Shown one piece after another: positions 55,388-63,210 of a DNA stretch of 64,000 nt. A model generated the notes under the pieces. The model searched no databases and had not been told where the DNA came from. It saw only the letters and a program-made list of their open reading frames with translations. Source of the DNA: Aliihoeflea aestuarii (lineage in GTDB: Bacteria; Pseudomonadota; Alphaproteobacteria; Rhizobiales; Rhizobiaceae); NCBI RefSeq assembly GCF_024105665.1, contig NZ_JAAAMK010000003.1, positions 62,001 through 126,000 on the forward strand, given 5' to 3'. Every line of letters begins with the position of its first letter. The first letter of the stretch is position 1. The translations under genes and the position numbers were made by a program.

Positions 55388-56112
55388 GAAGCTTGCGAAC
55401 CGAAACGCTCAACGGCGCGCTCGGCCTCGCCGATCGCTTCGGGCGTGCCGACGGTGATCCAGTGTCCGTCCATCACATGGCCGAAGAGACGCCCCCGCTC
55501 GATTGCCCGGTCGAAATAAAGGTTGAGCGAATGCGGCGTCGCCGTCGCGTCCGAAAAGATTCCTGGGTCGAGGATCGCCGCGCCCGCATAGACGAAGCCC
55601 TGCCGATTTCCCCTGGCGCGATCGAGCCGGCCATCGGCATCGCGGCAGAAATCCGTCTTGGTTCCATGCCCTGTCGTATCGGATACAGGGACCAGCATCA
55701 AAAGCATGTCCATACGCGAAGCGTCCCACGCATCGGCCAGCGCCGCAAGGTTCGCCTCTCCCCGGTCGATCCAGAACGTATCGGCGTTGAGGAGAAAGAA
55801 AGGCGCATCACCCAGAAGCGGCAATGACTTGACGATGCCGCCGGCTGAATCGAGCAGTTCTTCACGCTCGTCCGAGATGACGATCTCCGGTGTCACCCGC
55901 GACGCGCAATGGGTAACGATCTGATCGGCGAGATGGTGGACGTTGACGACCGCCCGCCCCACGCCGACAGCTTCGAGCGCGTCGAGCGACCTGTCGAGAA
56001 GCGTCCGGCCAGCCACGGTGACCAGCGGCTTCGGCAGCGTATCCGTGATCGGGCGCATGCGCGTTCCAAGGCCGGCGGCAAGCACCATTGCGCTCATGTT
56101 AGCCGGATTCAT
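55384..56112 (-). CDS. murU: N-acetylmuramate 1-phosphate uridylyltransferase-type nucleotidyltransferase
   Basis: 242 residues of the NTP_transferase family. The nucleotide-binding signature is AMVLAAGLGTRMRPITDTLPKPL, shown in part as LAAGLGTRMRP. Metal and substrate positions include FFLLNADTFWID and WITVGTPEAIGEAE. It follows, with a four-base overlap, the fused gene whose C-terminal half is an AmgK-type sugar kinase. AmgK and MurU together turn MurNAc into UDP-MurNAc in the cell-wall recycling route that bypasses fosfomycin-sensitive synthesis. MurNAc specificity is inferred from this pairing; ATG 56112 or 56097 is the start. Confidence 0.85.
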   Translation of the reverse strand: MNPANMSAMVLAAGLGTRMRPITDTLPKPLVTVAGRTLLDRSLDALEAVGVGRAVVNVHHLADQIVTHCASRVTPEIVISDEREELLDSAGGIVKSLPLLGDAPFFLLNADTFWIDRGEANLAALADAWDASRMDMLLMLVPVSDTTGHGTKTDFCRDADGRLDRARGNRQGFVYAGAAILDPGIFSDATATPHSLNLYFDRAIERGRLFGHVMDGHWITVGTPEAIGEAERAVERFGSQAS

Positions 56113-57602
56113 TGCGCCCCGTCCGGCAGGACGTTCATGCGCCCGTAGAGCGCCCGCAGCATCGCAAGGTCCGGGTGCCGCGTCGCGCGCTCCAGATAAT
56201 CGCGAATGCGCGGCAGGTGCTTCAGATAATGCGGCTTGCCGTCGCGCTCGTTCAGGCGCACGAAAATGCCGAGTATCTTCGAGTTTCGCTGCGCCGCCAT
56301 GATCGCATAGGCAGTTTCGAAGGCCGCTCGGTCGAACCCGGCATCCGTACGGCGTTCGAGATACGCGCTGCGAATGTCGGCTTCCAGCTCCTCAGGAATC
56401 GTCACGCGCGCATCCATCGCGAGCGACGCGACGTCGTAGGCGGACGGCCCCATCAGCGCGTCCTGAAAGTCGATGATGCCGATGCGGTCCGTACCAACCG
56501 CTCCGTCGCGCCAGATGATGTTGGGCGAGTGATAATCCCGCAGGACGATGGATTTTTCGGCTCGTGCCAGATGGTCGAAAAGCCTGTCCCAGCATGCGTG
56601 AAACTCGGCCCGCTCATCCGCTGTCGCGGCGCGGCCCATGGCGTAGGGAAGGTACCAGTCGAGCAGAAGCTCGGTCTCTATGCCCATCGCCACGCGATCA
56701 TAAGCCGGCACATCGTAGGTCGGGCCGTCCGCGAATTCGATCGTGTCCGACCATGCGTCATGGTGCAGGTCAGCGAGGGTTTCGGCCGCCGCGCGGTAAC
56801 GCTCCGCGACCGGACGCCCATTGTCATCGAGAATGCTGCCCTGGCCGAGATCTTCGAGAAGCAGAAGCCCGCTATCGAGATCGGCCGCATGAATCTGCGG
56901 CGCGGCGAAACCATGCTCGCGCAGCGTTTGCGCCACCGCGACGAACGGCTCGACCGATTCGGCCAGATGCGCGATGCGGCTATAGGGCTTGCCGTCGCGG
57001 ATCGGCGGGCCATCCGGCTGGCGCGGCGCGTTCATCAGAAGTTCGCAGCGTTCCGCGCTCTTAATCGTCTCGTAGCTGCGCGCCGAGGCATCGCCGACCA
57101 GATAGAGGCGCGTCGCGGCTGACCGACCGGCTTCGGCCAGAAAGTCCCTGATGGAAAAGGAGCGTTCGAACCGCGCAAGCGGCTCGAACGGTCCGTCAAT
57201 GACCATGCGCCGCCCTGATCCCTCTTCCAAAAGTTTCACGTGAATCGTGGTTTCGGGAAGGTAAACACCCGCCTTTTCCGGCCATTCGATCAGCGCCACC
57301 CCGTCGCGCACGGCATCTTCCAGCCCGAGTTCCGTCACCTCGCCGGCGTCTTCGATGCGGTAAAGGTCGAAATGGGCGACGGGCAGCCGCCCATCGTAAA
57401 GCTGGACCAGCGTGAAAGTCGGGCTCGGCACTTCGAGCATCCGGTCGCCGGCCAGTGAACGGATGATCGCGCGCGCCAACGTCGTCTTCCCGGTACCCAG
57501 ATCGCCGTGAAGCGCCAGCACGTCGCCCCGGCGTAAGGCCGCCGCGAGATCGTTGCCGGCCTGCAGCGTTGCGGCCTCGTCGCCGAGCAGGCGTTCGATC
57601 AC
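56109..57602 (-). CDS. TsaE-AmgK fusion: t6A ATPase subunit joined to amino-sugar kinase
   Basis: 497 residues in two domains. Residues ~1-150 are TsaE: Walker A HGDLGTGKTTLARAI, SPTFTLVQLYD, HFDLYRIED and LIEWPEKAG, the t6A-modification ATPase. Residues ~160-497 are an APH-fold kinase: LLLEDLGQGSILDD, catalytic loop LRDYHSPNIIW (Asp in place of the usual HxD order) and Mg-binding GIIDFQDALMGPSAYDVASL, matching AmgK. The fusion is a known alphaproteobacterial arrangement. It is five bases from the divL stop and overlaps murU. The AmgK half should phosphorylate MurNAc/GlcNAc at the anomeric carbon. Confidence 0.9.
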   Translation of the reverse strand: MIERLLGDEAATLQAGNDLAAALRRGDVLALHGDLGTGKTTLARAIIRSLAGDRMLEVPSPTFTLVQLYDGRLPVAHFDLYRIEDAGEVTELGLEDAVRDGVALIEWPEKAGVYLPETTIHVKLLEEGSGRRMVIDGPFEPLARFERSFSIRDFLAEAGRSAATRLYLVGDASARSYETIKSAERCELLMNAPRQPDGPPIRDGKPYSRIAHLAESVEPFVAVAQTLREHGFAAPQIHAADLDSGLLLLEDLGQGSILDDNGRPVAERYRAAAETLADLHHDAWSDTIEFADGPTYDVPAYDRVAMGIETELLLDWYLPYAMGRAATADERAEFHACWDRLFDHLARAEKSIVLRDYHSPNIIWRDGAVGTDRIGIIDFQDALMGPSAYDVASLAMDARVTIPEELEADIRSAYLERRTDAGFDRAAFETAYAIMAAQRNSKILGIFVRLNERDGKPHYLKHLPRIRDYLERATRHPDLAMLRALYGRMNVLPDGAQ

Positions 57603-57607
57603 CTGTC

Positions 57608-60091
57608 CTACTCCGCCGCCGCGCGAACCGGCGTCGCCACCGACGGCAGGCGGCAGACGACGGAGGTGCCCCGATCCATGCCGGTCCTGATCTCGACCGT
57701 TCCGCCATGCAACTCGATGAAGCTCTTGACGATCGACAGGCCGAGGCCCGCGCCGCGCTTGCGGCCGCCATTGGCGTGCGTCTCGAAACGCTGGAAGATG
57801 GTTTCCAGCACTTCGGGAGACATGCCCGGCCCATCGTCGTGAACGCGGAATTCGACGATTTCCTTCGCCTCGTCCACCTCCAGCCGCACCGTCGATCCTT
57901 CCGGCGCATAGTTCGCGGCGTTGTTGAGGACATTGTAGAGAATCTGGCGCAGCCGGTGCCCGTCCGCATGGATCGTCGCGGGCGCGCGGGACAGGTCCAC
58001 GGCAAGCTTGATGTTGTGCTCCCGCAAGCGGTCCACGACGAGATCGGCCGCCGAACTCACCGCTTCCTCGACGACGATCCGGCCGATATCGAGCTGCATG
58101 ATGCCGGCATCGACCGTCGCCAGGTCGAGGATGTCGTTGACGATGGTCAAAAGAACGGACGAGGACGAGCCGATATGGCCGACATATTCACGCTGGCGCT
58201 CGTTGAGCGGGCCGGTGCCGTCGAAGGACAGTAGCTCGGTGAAACCGATGATGTTTGTCAGCGGCGAGCGCAATTCATAGGAAACGTGCTGGACGAAATC
58301 GTTCTTCAGGCGGTCCGCCCGCTGCAACGCCTCGTTCTTGTCCTTAAGCGCACGCTCGATGTTCACGCTGTCCGTTACGTCGACGAAGGTCGTCATGACC
58401 TGCCCGTTGGGCAGATGGATGACCGCATAGCGAAGAACCGTTCCGTCGCGCATCTCGGCGCGGCCATTGCGGTCGCGCCGCTCGTCGTCGAAGCCGGTCA
58501 CGAGCGCGATGAGTTCGCTCCACGGGCTGAGGACGGCATTGTCTTCGCAGGCCGCGCGGATAACGGCGATGTGGGTGCCCGACCGCACCAGATCGTCCGG
58601 CAGGCTCCACAGATTCGAAAAGGCCGGATTGGCCAGCCGCACCTTGCCGTCCGGCCCGAACACCGCGACGCCCTCGGCCAGATTGTCGAGCGTCTCGCCT
58701 TGCACCCGCACCGCGGTCTGATAGCGGCTTTCGAGACTGAGCTGTTCGGTGAGGTTTTCGAATACCCAGGTCACGCCGCCCTTCGGCTGCGGATTTCCGA
58801 CCACGCGCAATGTGCGCCCGTCCGGCAGATGCCAGACATGTTCGTGCGGATCGATCGCGCGATAGGCGGCCAGGATCGTTTCCTTCCAGCGCCGCCATTC
58901 GGGCTGTTCGGCAAGCTTTCCCTCGCTGCGCAACCGGTCGAGAAGCAGCGTCTGATCCGGCATGCTTTCCAGAAAAGCGGAATCGAGATCCCACAATTTC
59001 TGGAACGCCTGATTGAAGAACAGAAGCTTCTGGTCCGCATCGAAAATGGCGACCGCCGTCTGAAGCTGGTCGAGTGTGTCGGCATGGCTTATGATCGTGC
59101 GCTGATATTCCTCGCGGATCGCCTCGACCTCGGTCCGGTCGGCAGCGATGCCGGCGGATGCCTCCTTCGCCGCGAAATCGGTGACGGCATACATGTGGCG
59201 CTCGCCTGCGATGACCACGGACAAGGTCTGTTCGAACAGCGGCTTCGACGCATGATGGCGTTCGAGCGCGTCGCGCGCCGTTTCCGACAGAAGTTCGCGC
59301 TGCTCGCGGATCACGATACCCGGTTCAGGCGCATCGACGCTTGCCGCATAGGCCTGATTGACCCATTCCAGCCTGCCGCGCGCGTCGCGCAGCCAGAACG
59401 GCATCGGCACCGAATCGAGCAATGCCAGCGTCGTCTCGTGATCGCGAACCAGTCGCTGGTGGTCGAGCTTCAGCTCGGCGAATTCCTGCTGGCGCTTCGC
59501 GACGGAGGCAAACCGGACCAGACAATGCGACAGGCTGCTGCGCCCCTGCACCTCGAGGACGGCGCCGGACACGGTTTCCGCCACCATTTCGAACTGGGTT
59601 CCGGCGTCACGCAGACCGCTCAGGGCGCCTTCGAGCGCCGAAGCCGAATGCGGCGCAAGCCATCTGCCGAAGGCCAGAAAGGTGGCGCGGTCATTCGGCG
59701 CGCCGGTTTCCGCACCCAGCGAGCCAACAAGTTCGGGGCGCGCATTCCGATCGTCCCAGACGACGATGCGCTGGTCGCGCAGATTGAGCAACGCCTCGGA
59801 TCGGCGCAGTGCACCGCCAAGCTCGGCGAGCCGCGCCTTGAGCTGACCGTTCTCGCGATCGATGCGCCCGCGCTCGCGAATGAGAAGAATGGCCGAAATG
59901 AAGGCGGCCGACATGACGCCGGCGAGCAGCGCGAACTGGGTGACGGACGAAACGTCCAACGCGGTGTCCTGCGCAAAAGCGCGTGTCGGCACCAGCGCGG
60001 TCGTTGCGAAGAGAAGCGCAGACGAGGCGCCGCGCCGCCATATCGGCGATCGGCGCGAATCGGCCTTTTGCGCTGGCTCCATGCCTGACAT
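57608..60091 (-). CDS. divL: DivL-type PAS sensor pseudo-histidine kinase (Tyr at the phospho-acceptor site)
   Basis: 827 residues. N-terminal hydrophobic segments (residues ~22-40 and ~52-72) are followed by a coiled-coil-like stretch and several PAS-like domains (about 130-560). Then come a DHp domain and a HATPase domain with HRLRQILYNVLNNAANYAPEG, DDGPGMSPEV and GAGLGLSIVKSFIELHGG. The H-box reads FVQHVSYELRSPLTNIIGF: the phosphorylatable His is Tyr, the diagnostic feature of Caulobacter DivL. DivL acts through CckA to control CtrA and the cell cycle. ATG 60091 has AGAGGTGGGA upstream. The position next to ahcY is conserved in Rhizobiales. Confidence 0.9.
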   Translation of the reverse strand: MSGMEPAQKADSRRSPIWRRGASSALLFATTALVPTRAFAQDTALDVSSVTQFALLAGVMSAAFISAILLIRERGRIDRENGQLKARLAELGGALRRSEALLNLRDQRIVVWDDRNARPELVGSLGAETGAPNDRATFLAFGRWLAPHSASALEGALSGLRDAGTQFEMVAETVSGAVLEVQGRSSLSHCLVRFASVAKRQQEFAELKLDHQRLVRDHETTLALLDSVPMPFWLRDARGRLEWVNQAYAASVDAPEPGIVIREQRELLSETARDALERHHASKPLFEQTLSVVIAGERHMYAVTDFAAKEASAGIAADRTEVEAIREEYQRTIISHADTLDQLQTAVAIFDADQKLLFFNQAFQKLWDLDSAFLESMPDQTLLLDRLRSEGKLAEQPEWRRWKETILAAYRAIDPHEHVWHLPDGRTLRVVGNPQPKGGVTWVFENLTEQLSLESRYQTAVRVQGETLDNLAEGVAVFGPDGKVRLANPAFSNLWSLPDDLVRSGTHIAVIRAACEDNAVLSPWSELIALVTGFDDERRDRNGRAEMRDGTVLRYAVIHLPNGQVMTTFVDVTDSVNIERALKDKNEALQRADRLKNDFVQHVSYELRSPLTNIIGFTELLSFDGTGPLNERQREYVGHIGSSSSVLLTIVNDILDLATVDAGIMQLDIGRIVVEEAVSSAADLVVDRLREHNIKLAVDLSRAPATIHADGHRLRQILYNVLNNAANYAPEGSTVRLEVDEAKEIVEFRVHDDGPGMSPEVLETIFQRFETHANGGRKRGAGLGLSIVKSFIELHGGTVEIRTGMDRGTSVVCRLPSVATPVRAAAE

Positions 60092-60231
60092 CGACGTCCC
60101 ACCTCTTGCCGCTTCGCGGACATTGGAAATCAAAGCCCGCCACCCCCGCGACGCACCCGATCCCGCGAATCATGACAATGTATCGCCTGCGCGGGACTGC
60201 GTGAAGCTTGCGTCTTCCTTTGAAACGCAAT

Positions 60232-60251
60232 CGGCGGCCCGCAGGCCGCCG
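60232..60251 (-). terminator. GC-rich hairpin after ahcY
   Basis: A perfect 8-bp inverted repeat, CGGCGGCC-CGCA-GGCCGCCG, lies 31-51 nt after the ahcY stop. On the minus strand it is followed by ATTGCGTTTC, a weak T-run. It is well placed to end the ahcY transcript before divL. Confidence 0.6.
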
Positions 60252-60282
60252 AAGATTTTGCGAAATGTCGCGTTTGGGCGTG

Positions 60283-61680
60283 TCAGTACCGGTAGTGTTC
60301 CGGCTTGAACGGTCCTTGCGGCGTGACGCCGATATAGGACGCCTGCTCGTCCGACAGGATGGAAAGCCGCGCGCCAAGCTTGTCGAGATGCAGGCGGGCC
60401 ACCTTCTCGTCGAGGTGCTTGGGCAGAACATAAACCTCGTTGCCGTAGGCTTCGCCCTTGGTCCACAATTCGATCTGAGCCAGCACCTGATTGGTGAAGG
60501 ACGCGCTCATGACGAAGCTCGGATGGCCGGTCGCATTGCCCAGGTTGAGCAAACGTCCTTCCGACAAAAGGATCATGCGTTTGCCGTCCGGGAAGGTGAT
60601 CATATCCACCTGCGGCTTCACATTCGTCCATTTCAGGTTGCGCAGCGCGGCAATCTGAATCTCGTTGTCGAAATGGCCGATATTGCCGACGATCGCCATG
60701 TCCTTCAAAGCGCGCATGTGATCGAGCCGGACGACATCCTTGTTGCCGGTCGTGGTGATCACGATGTCGGCGGTCGGGGCGGCATCCTCAAGGGTGACGA
60801 CCTCGTAGCCGTCCATCGCCGCCTGAAGGGCACAGATCGGATCAACCTCGGTCACCTTGACGCGCGCGCCGGCGCCGGCGAGCGACGCTGCGGAGCCCTT
60901 GCCGACATCGCCATAGCCGCACACCACGGCGACCTTGCCGGCCATCATGACGTCGGTGCCACGGCGAATGCCGTCGACCAGCGATTCCTTGCAGCCATAT
61001 TTGTTGTCGAATTTCGACTTGGTCACGCTGTCATTGACGTTGATCGCCGGGAACGGAAGAAGTCCCTTCTTCTGCAACTGGTAGAGACGGTTGACGCCGG
61101 TCGTCGTCTCTTCCGTCACGCCCCGGATGGCGTCGCGCTGACGGGCGAAGAAGCCCGGCGTCGCGGCAAGACGCTTCTTGATCTGGGCGAACAGGATTTC
61201 CTCTTCTTCGGAACCGGGGTTTTTCAGAACGTCCTCGCCCGCCTCGGCGCGCGCGCCGAGCAGGATGTACATCGTGGCGTCGCCGCCATCGTCGAGGATC
61301 ATGTTCGAGGGCTCGCCGTCCGGCCACTGGAAGATCTGGTCCGTGTAGGTCCAGTAATCCTCGAGGCTCTCTCCCTTGATCGCGAAGACCGGCGTGCCGC
61401 CGGCAGCGATCGCGGCAGCCGCATGGTCCTGGGTCGAAAAGATGTTGCACGAGGCCCAGCGGATATCGGCCCCGAGGCTTTTAAGCGTCTCGATCAGCAC
61501 GGCTGTCTGGATCGTCATGTGGAGCGAGCCGGTGATGCGCGCCCCCTTGAGCGGCTGGTCGGCTCCGAACTCCTCGCGGCAGGCCATGAGGCCCGGCATT
61601 TCGGTTTCGGCGATTTCGATTTCCTTGCGGCCCCAGTCGGCAAGGGAAATGTCGGCAACTACATAGTCATTGACGGCCAT
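60283..61680 (-). CDS. ahcY: Adenosylhomocysteinase (S-adenosylhomocysteine hydrolase)
   Basis: 465 residues, the long bacterial form. NAD-binding motif [16 protein letters not shown] is near residue 253. Signature segments include [44 protein letters not shown] and the C-terminal [10 protein letters not shown]. It splits S-adenosylhomocysteine into adenosine and homocysteine, relieving product inhibition of methyltransferases, several of which are encoded in this window. ATG 61680 is conserved for the family ([11 protein letters not shown]). A palindromic operator candidate lies about 100 bp upstream. Confidence 0.97.
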   Translation of the reverse strand: MAVNDYVVADISLADWGRKEIEIAETEMPGLMACREEFGADQPLKGARITGSLHMTIQTAVLIETLKSLGADIRWASCNIFSTQDHAAAAIAAGGTPVFAIKGESLEDYWTYTDQIFQWPDGEPSNMILDDGGDATMYILLGARAEAGEDVLKNPGSEEEEILFAQIKKRLAATPGFFARQRDAIRGVTEETTTGVNRLYQLQKKGLLPFPAINVNDSVTKSKFDNKYGCKESLVDGIRRGTDVMMAGKVAVVCGYGDVGKGSAASLAGAGARVKVTEVDPICALQAAMDGYEVVTLEDAAPTADIVITTTGNKDVVRLDHMRALKDMAIVGNIGHFDNEIQIAALRNLKWTNVKPQVDMITFPDGKRMILLSEGRLLNLGNATGHPSFVMSASFTNQVLAQIELWTKGEAYGNEVYVLPKHLDEKVARLHLDKLGARLSILSDEQASYIGVTPQGPFKPEHYRY

Positions 61681-61778
61681 GGAATGGGCTCCCGGTCTTG
61701 AACTTCGCACAATGCGGCCGGGCGAAACGCGCCCGTCTTGGCGCGTAACTAGCAAACCCGTCGCCAGTGGGCAATGGG

Positions 61779-61798
61779 ATATAAAGACATCGTTATAT
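61779..61798 (-). promoter_or_regulatory. Palindromic operator upstream of ahcY (SahR-like)
   Basis: ATATAAAGACATCGTTATAT is a near-palindrome: ATATAA arms with inner GA/TC matches around a CA centre. It stands 99 bp before the ahcY ATG in an otherwise GC-rich gap. Similar ATATAAAGA-N-TCTTTATAT palindromes are associated with methionine-cycle regulators (SahR, ArsR family) in alphaproteobacteria. Assignment to SahR is inferred from memory of that motif. Confidence 0.6.
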
Positions 61799-61825
61799 GC
61801 CAGGGCATCGAAGTCTGGCGAGGGT

Positions 61826-62119
61826 TCAGATTTCCTCGCCGAAGCGATTGGCGATCAGTTCCTCGATCGCGCGCATCGCGTCTTCGGCCTGCGGTCCGCT
61901 CACCGACACGCGGATGCTGCAACCGGGGCTGGCGGCCAGCATCATCAGGCCCATGATGGAGGTGCCGCCGACCGTCGTACCGTCCTTCTCCACCTCGATG
62001 ACGGCATCATAGGAGCCTGCGAGTTGGACGAACTTGGCCGAAGCGCGCGCATGAAGCCCACGCTGGTTTATGATGGCAAGGTCACGGACGATGGGGGCTT
62101 TGGCGTCGGCTTCGCTCAT
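61826..62119 (-). CDS. ptsH: HPr phosphocarrier protein
   Basis: 97 residues. The active-site His lies in [17 protein letters not shown] near residue 20, and the regulatory Ser region is in [17 protein letters not shown], the Ser phosphorylated by HPr kinase. It carries phosphate from EI to EIIA proteins. In rhizobia this PTS has no sugar permease and is regulatory. The start overlaps the manX stop by four bases. The ATG at 62119 gives the standard HPr length. Confidence 0.95.
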   Translation of the reverse strand: MSEADAKAPIVRDLAIINQRGLHARASAKFVQLAGSYDAVIEVEKDGTTVGGTSIMGLMMLAASPGCSIRVSVSGPQAEDAMRAIEELIANRFGEEI

Positions 62120-62517
62120 TTGGCGTTGAGGACCTGGCTTGCGACATTGATGTATTTGCGCCCGGCATTCTGTGCCTCTTCGAGCGCCATGGCCATGTCG
62201 TCGCATTTGCGAACACTGGTCAGCTTGATCAGCATAGGTAAATTGACGCCCGCGACGACCTCGACATTGCCCGCCGCCATGACCGAGATGGCCAGATTCG
62301 ACGGGGTGCCACCGAACATGTCCGTGAGGATGATGACGCCTTCGCCGCTGTCGGCACGCGCCACCGCATCGACGATATCGCGGCGGCGCTGCTCCATATC
62401 GTCCTCAGCCTCGATCGAGACCGTTTCGAGCTGGTCCTGCTGGCCGACGACATGTTGAACGGCGTTTCGAAACTCGTCGGCGAGACGCCCGTGGGTCACA
62501 AGAACAATACCGATCAT
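62116..62517 (-). CDS. manX: PTS EIIA-Man-type regulatory component
   Basis: 133 residues, a single EIIA-Man domain. The phosphorylated His is in IGIVLVTHGRLADEF (residue ~10). Other family segments are VIILTDMFGGTPSNLAI near 64-80 and GVNLPMLIKL. No EIIB, EIIC or EIID domains are present, so it is a regulator rather than a transporter. It is co-translated with ptsH. In rhizobia this protein works with HPr, HprK and ChvG/ChvI in carbon and envelope signalling. Confidence 0.93.
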   Translation of the reverse strand: MIGIVLVTHGRLADEFRNAVQHVVGQQDQLETVSIEAEDDMEQRRRDIVDAVARADSGEGVIILTDMFGGTPSNLAISVMAAGNVEVVAGVNLPMLIKLTSVRKCDDMAMALEEAQNAGRKYINVASQVLNAK

Positions 62518-62784
62518 GCCACATGAACCGGTTTTCGGTTCCGTTTCTGGTCCGCATGTATCCGCCGGCCCCCGCGCGCGGTGCATGTTTCAGTCAATTG
62601 GTGCTCCGTAAACTTGCGTCGTGCCGATGCCTGCAGGCCGATCGAACCTTCTCATCGTCAGTCTTGCGGCGATGCCGCGTCCGACAAAGGCGGTATCCTT
62701 GTCACGAGTTGAGCCGTTGACAAGGTCGAATCGGCAAACCGACTGCGCTTTACGCGTTATTCGATCGCGAAGTGTGGCTAAAAA
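62518..62784. promoter_or_regulatory. Regulatory gap between hprK and manX with a 7-bp inverted repeat
   Basis: This 267-bp non-coding gap splits an otherwise tight gene run. A perfect inverted repeat CTTGTCA-N13-TGACAAG (62698-62724) lies near its middle. The arms resemble -35 elements or a response-regulator site. The manX-ptsH promoter is expected here. I see no -10 that I would stand behind. Confidence 0.5.
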
Positions 62785-63210
62785 TCACGAATTCAACCGA
62801 CTAAGCGCTTCAGCGACACGTTGACGCGCCGAAAGGCAATCGCGCCGGGGCACCTCGATCATCGCGACGCCGTCACACATACGCGGTTCGGGCATCCTGT
62901 CGATTGTACTCCCATCGACGAGATCGACGATCAGGTCGATCACCGCATGGCTTTCGTGCGACCGAATGCCGATGCCGACGCCGCGCACCTCGATCCGCCC
63001 TGAAATCGATTGCGGCACGCTTCCGACGTAACGGCCGTGCGATCGCTTTTCGACGATCACCCGATCGTCCCCGACAAGCATGGAAAAGCCATCCGAATGA
63101 CGGATCAAATCGAGCGCGAGCGTGGATTTTCCCGCGCCGGACGGTCCGGTGATCAGAACGCCCCGGTCACCGATGAGAACGAGGGTAGCATGACGGTTCC
63201 CCGTCTCCAT
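62785..63210 (-). CDS. hprK: HPr kinase/phosphorylase, short alphaproteobacterial form
   Basis: 141 residues, less than half of the ~310-residue Bacillus enzyme and corresponding only to its C-terminal catalytic domain. Walker A is [18 protein letters not shown] near residue 20. The capping and HprK signature region reads SGRIEVRGVGIG with a VDLVDG segment. It phosphorylates HPr on the regulatory Ser. The ATG shares one base with the chvG stop (TGATG), so it is translated with the sensor kinase gene. The short form is usual for rhizobia. Confidence 0.92.
   Translation of the reverse strand: METGNRHATLVLIGDRGVLITGPSGAGKSTLALDLIRHSDGFSMLVGDDRVIVEKRSHGRYVGSVPQSISGRIEVRGVGIGIRSHESHAVIDLIVDLVDGSTIDRMPEPRMCDGVAMIEVPRRDCLSARQRVAEALSRLNS

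Noticed and set aside
58286-60088. 600-codon plus-strand frame opposite divL
   Set aside because: Shadow frame; divL has clear kinase motifs on the other strand.
61681-61825. Possible SAH or SAM riboswitch upstream of ahcY
   Set aside because: The leader shows none of the conserved SAH or SAM-II aptamer blocks that I can recognise; the palindromic operator explains the AT-rich part better.
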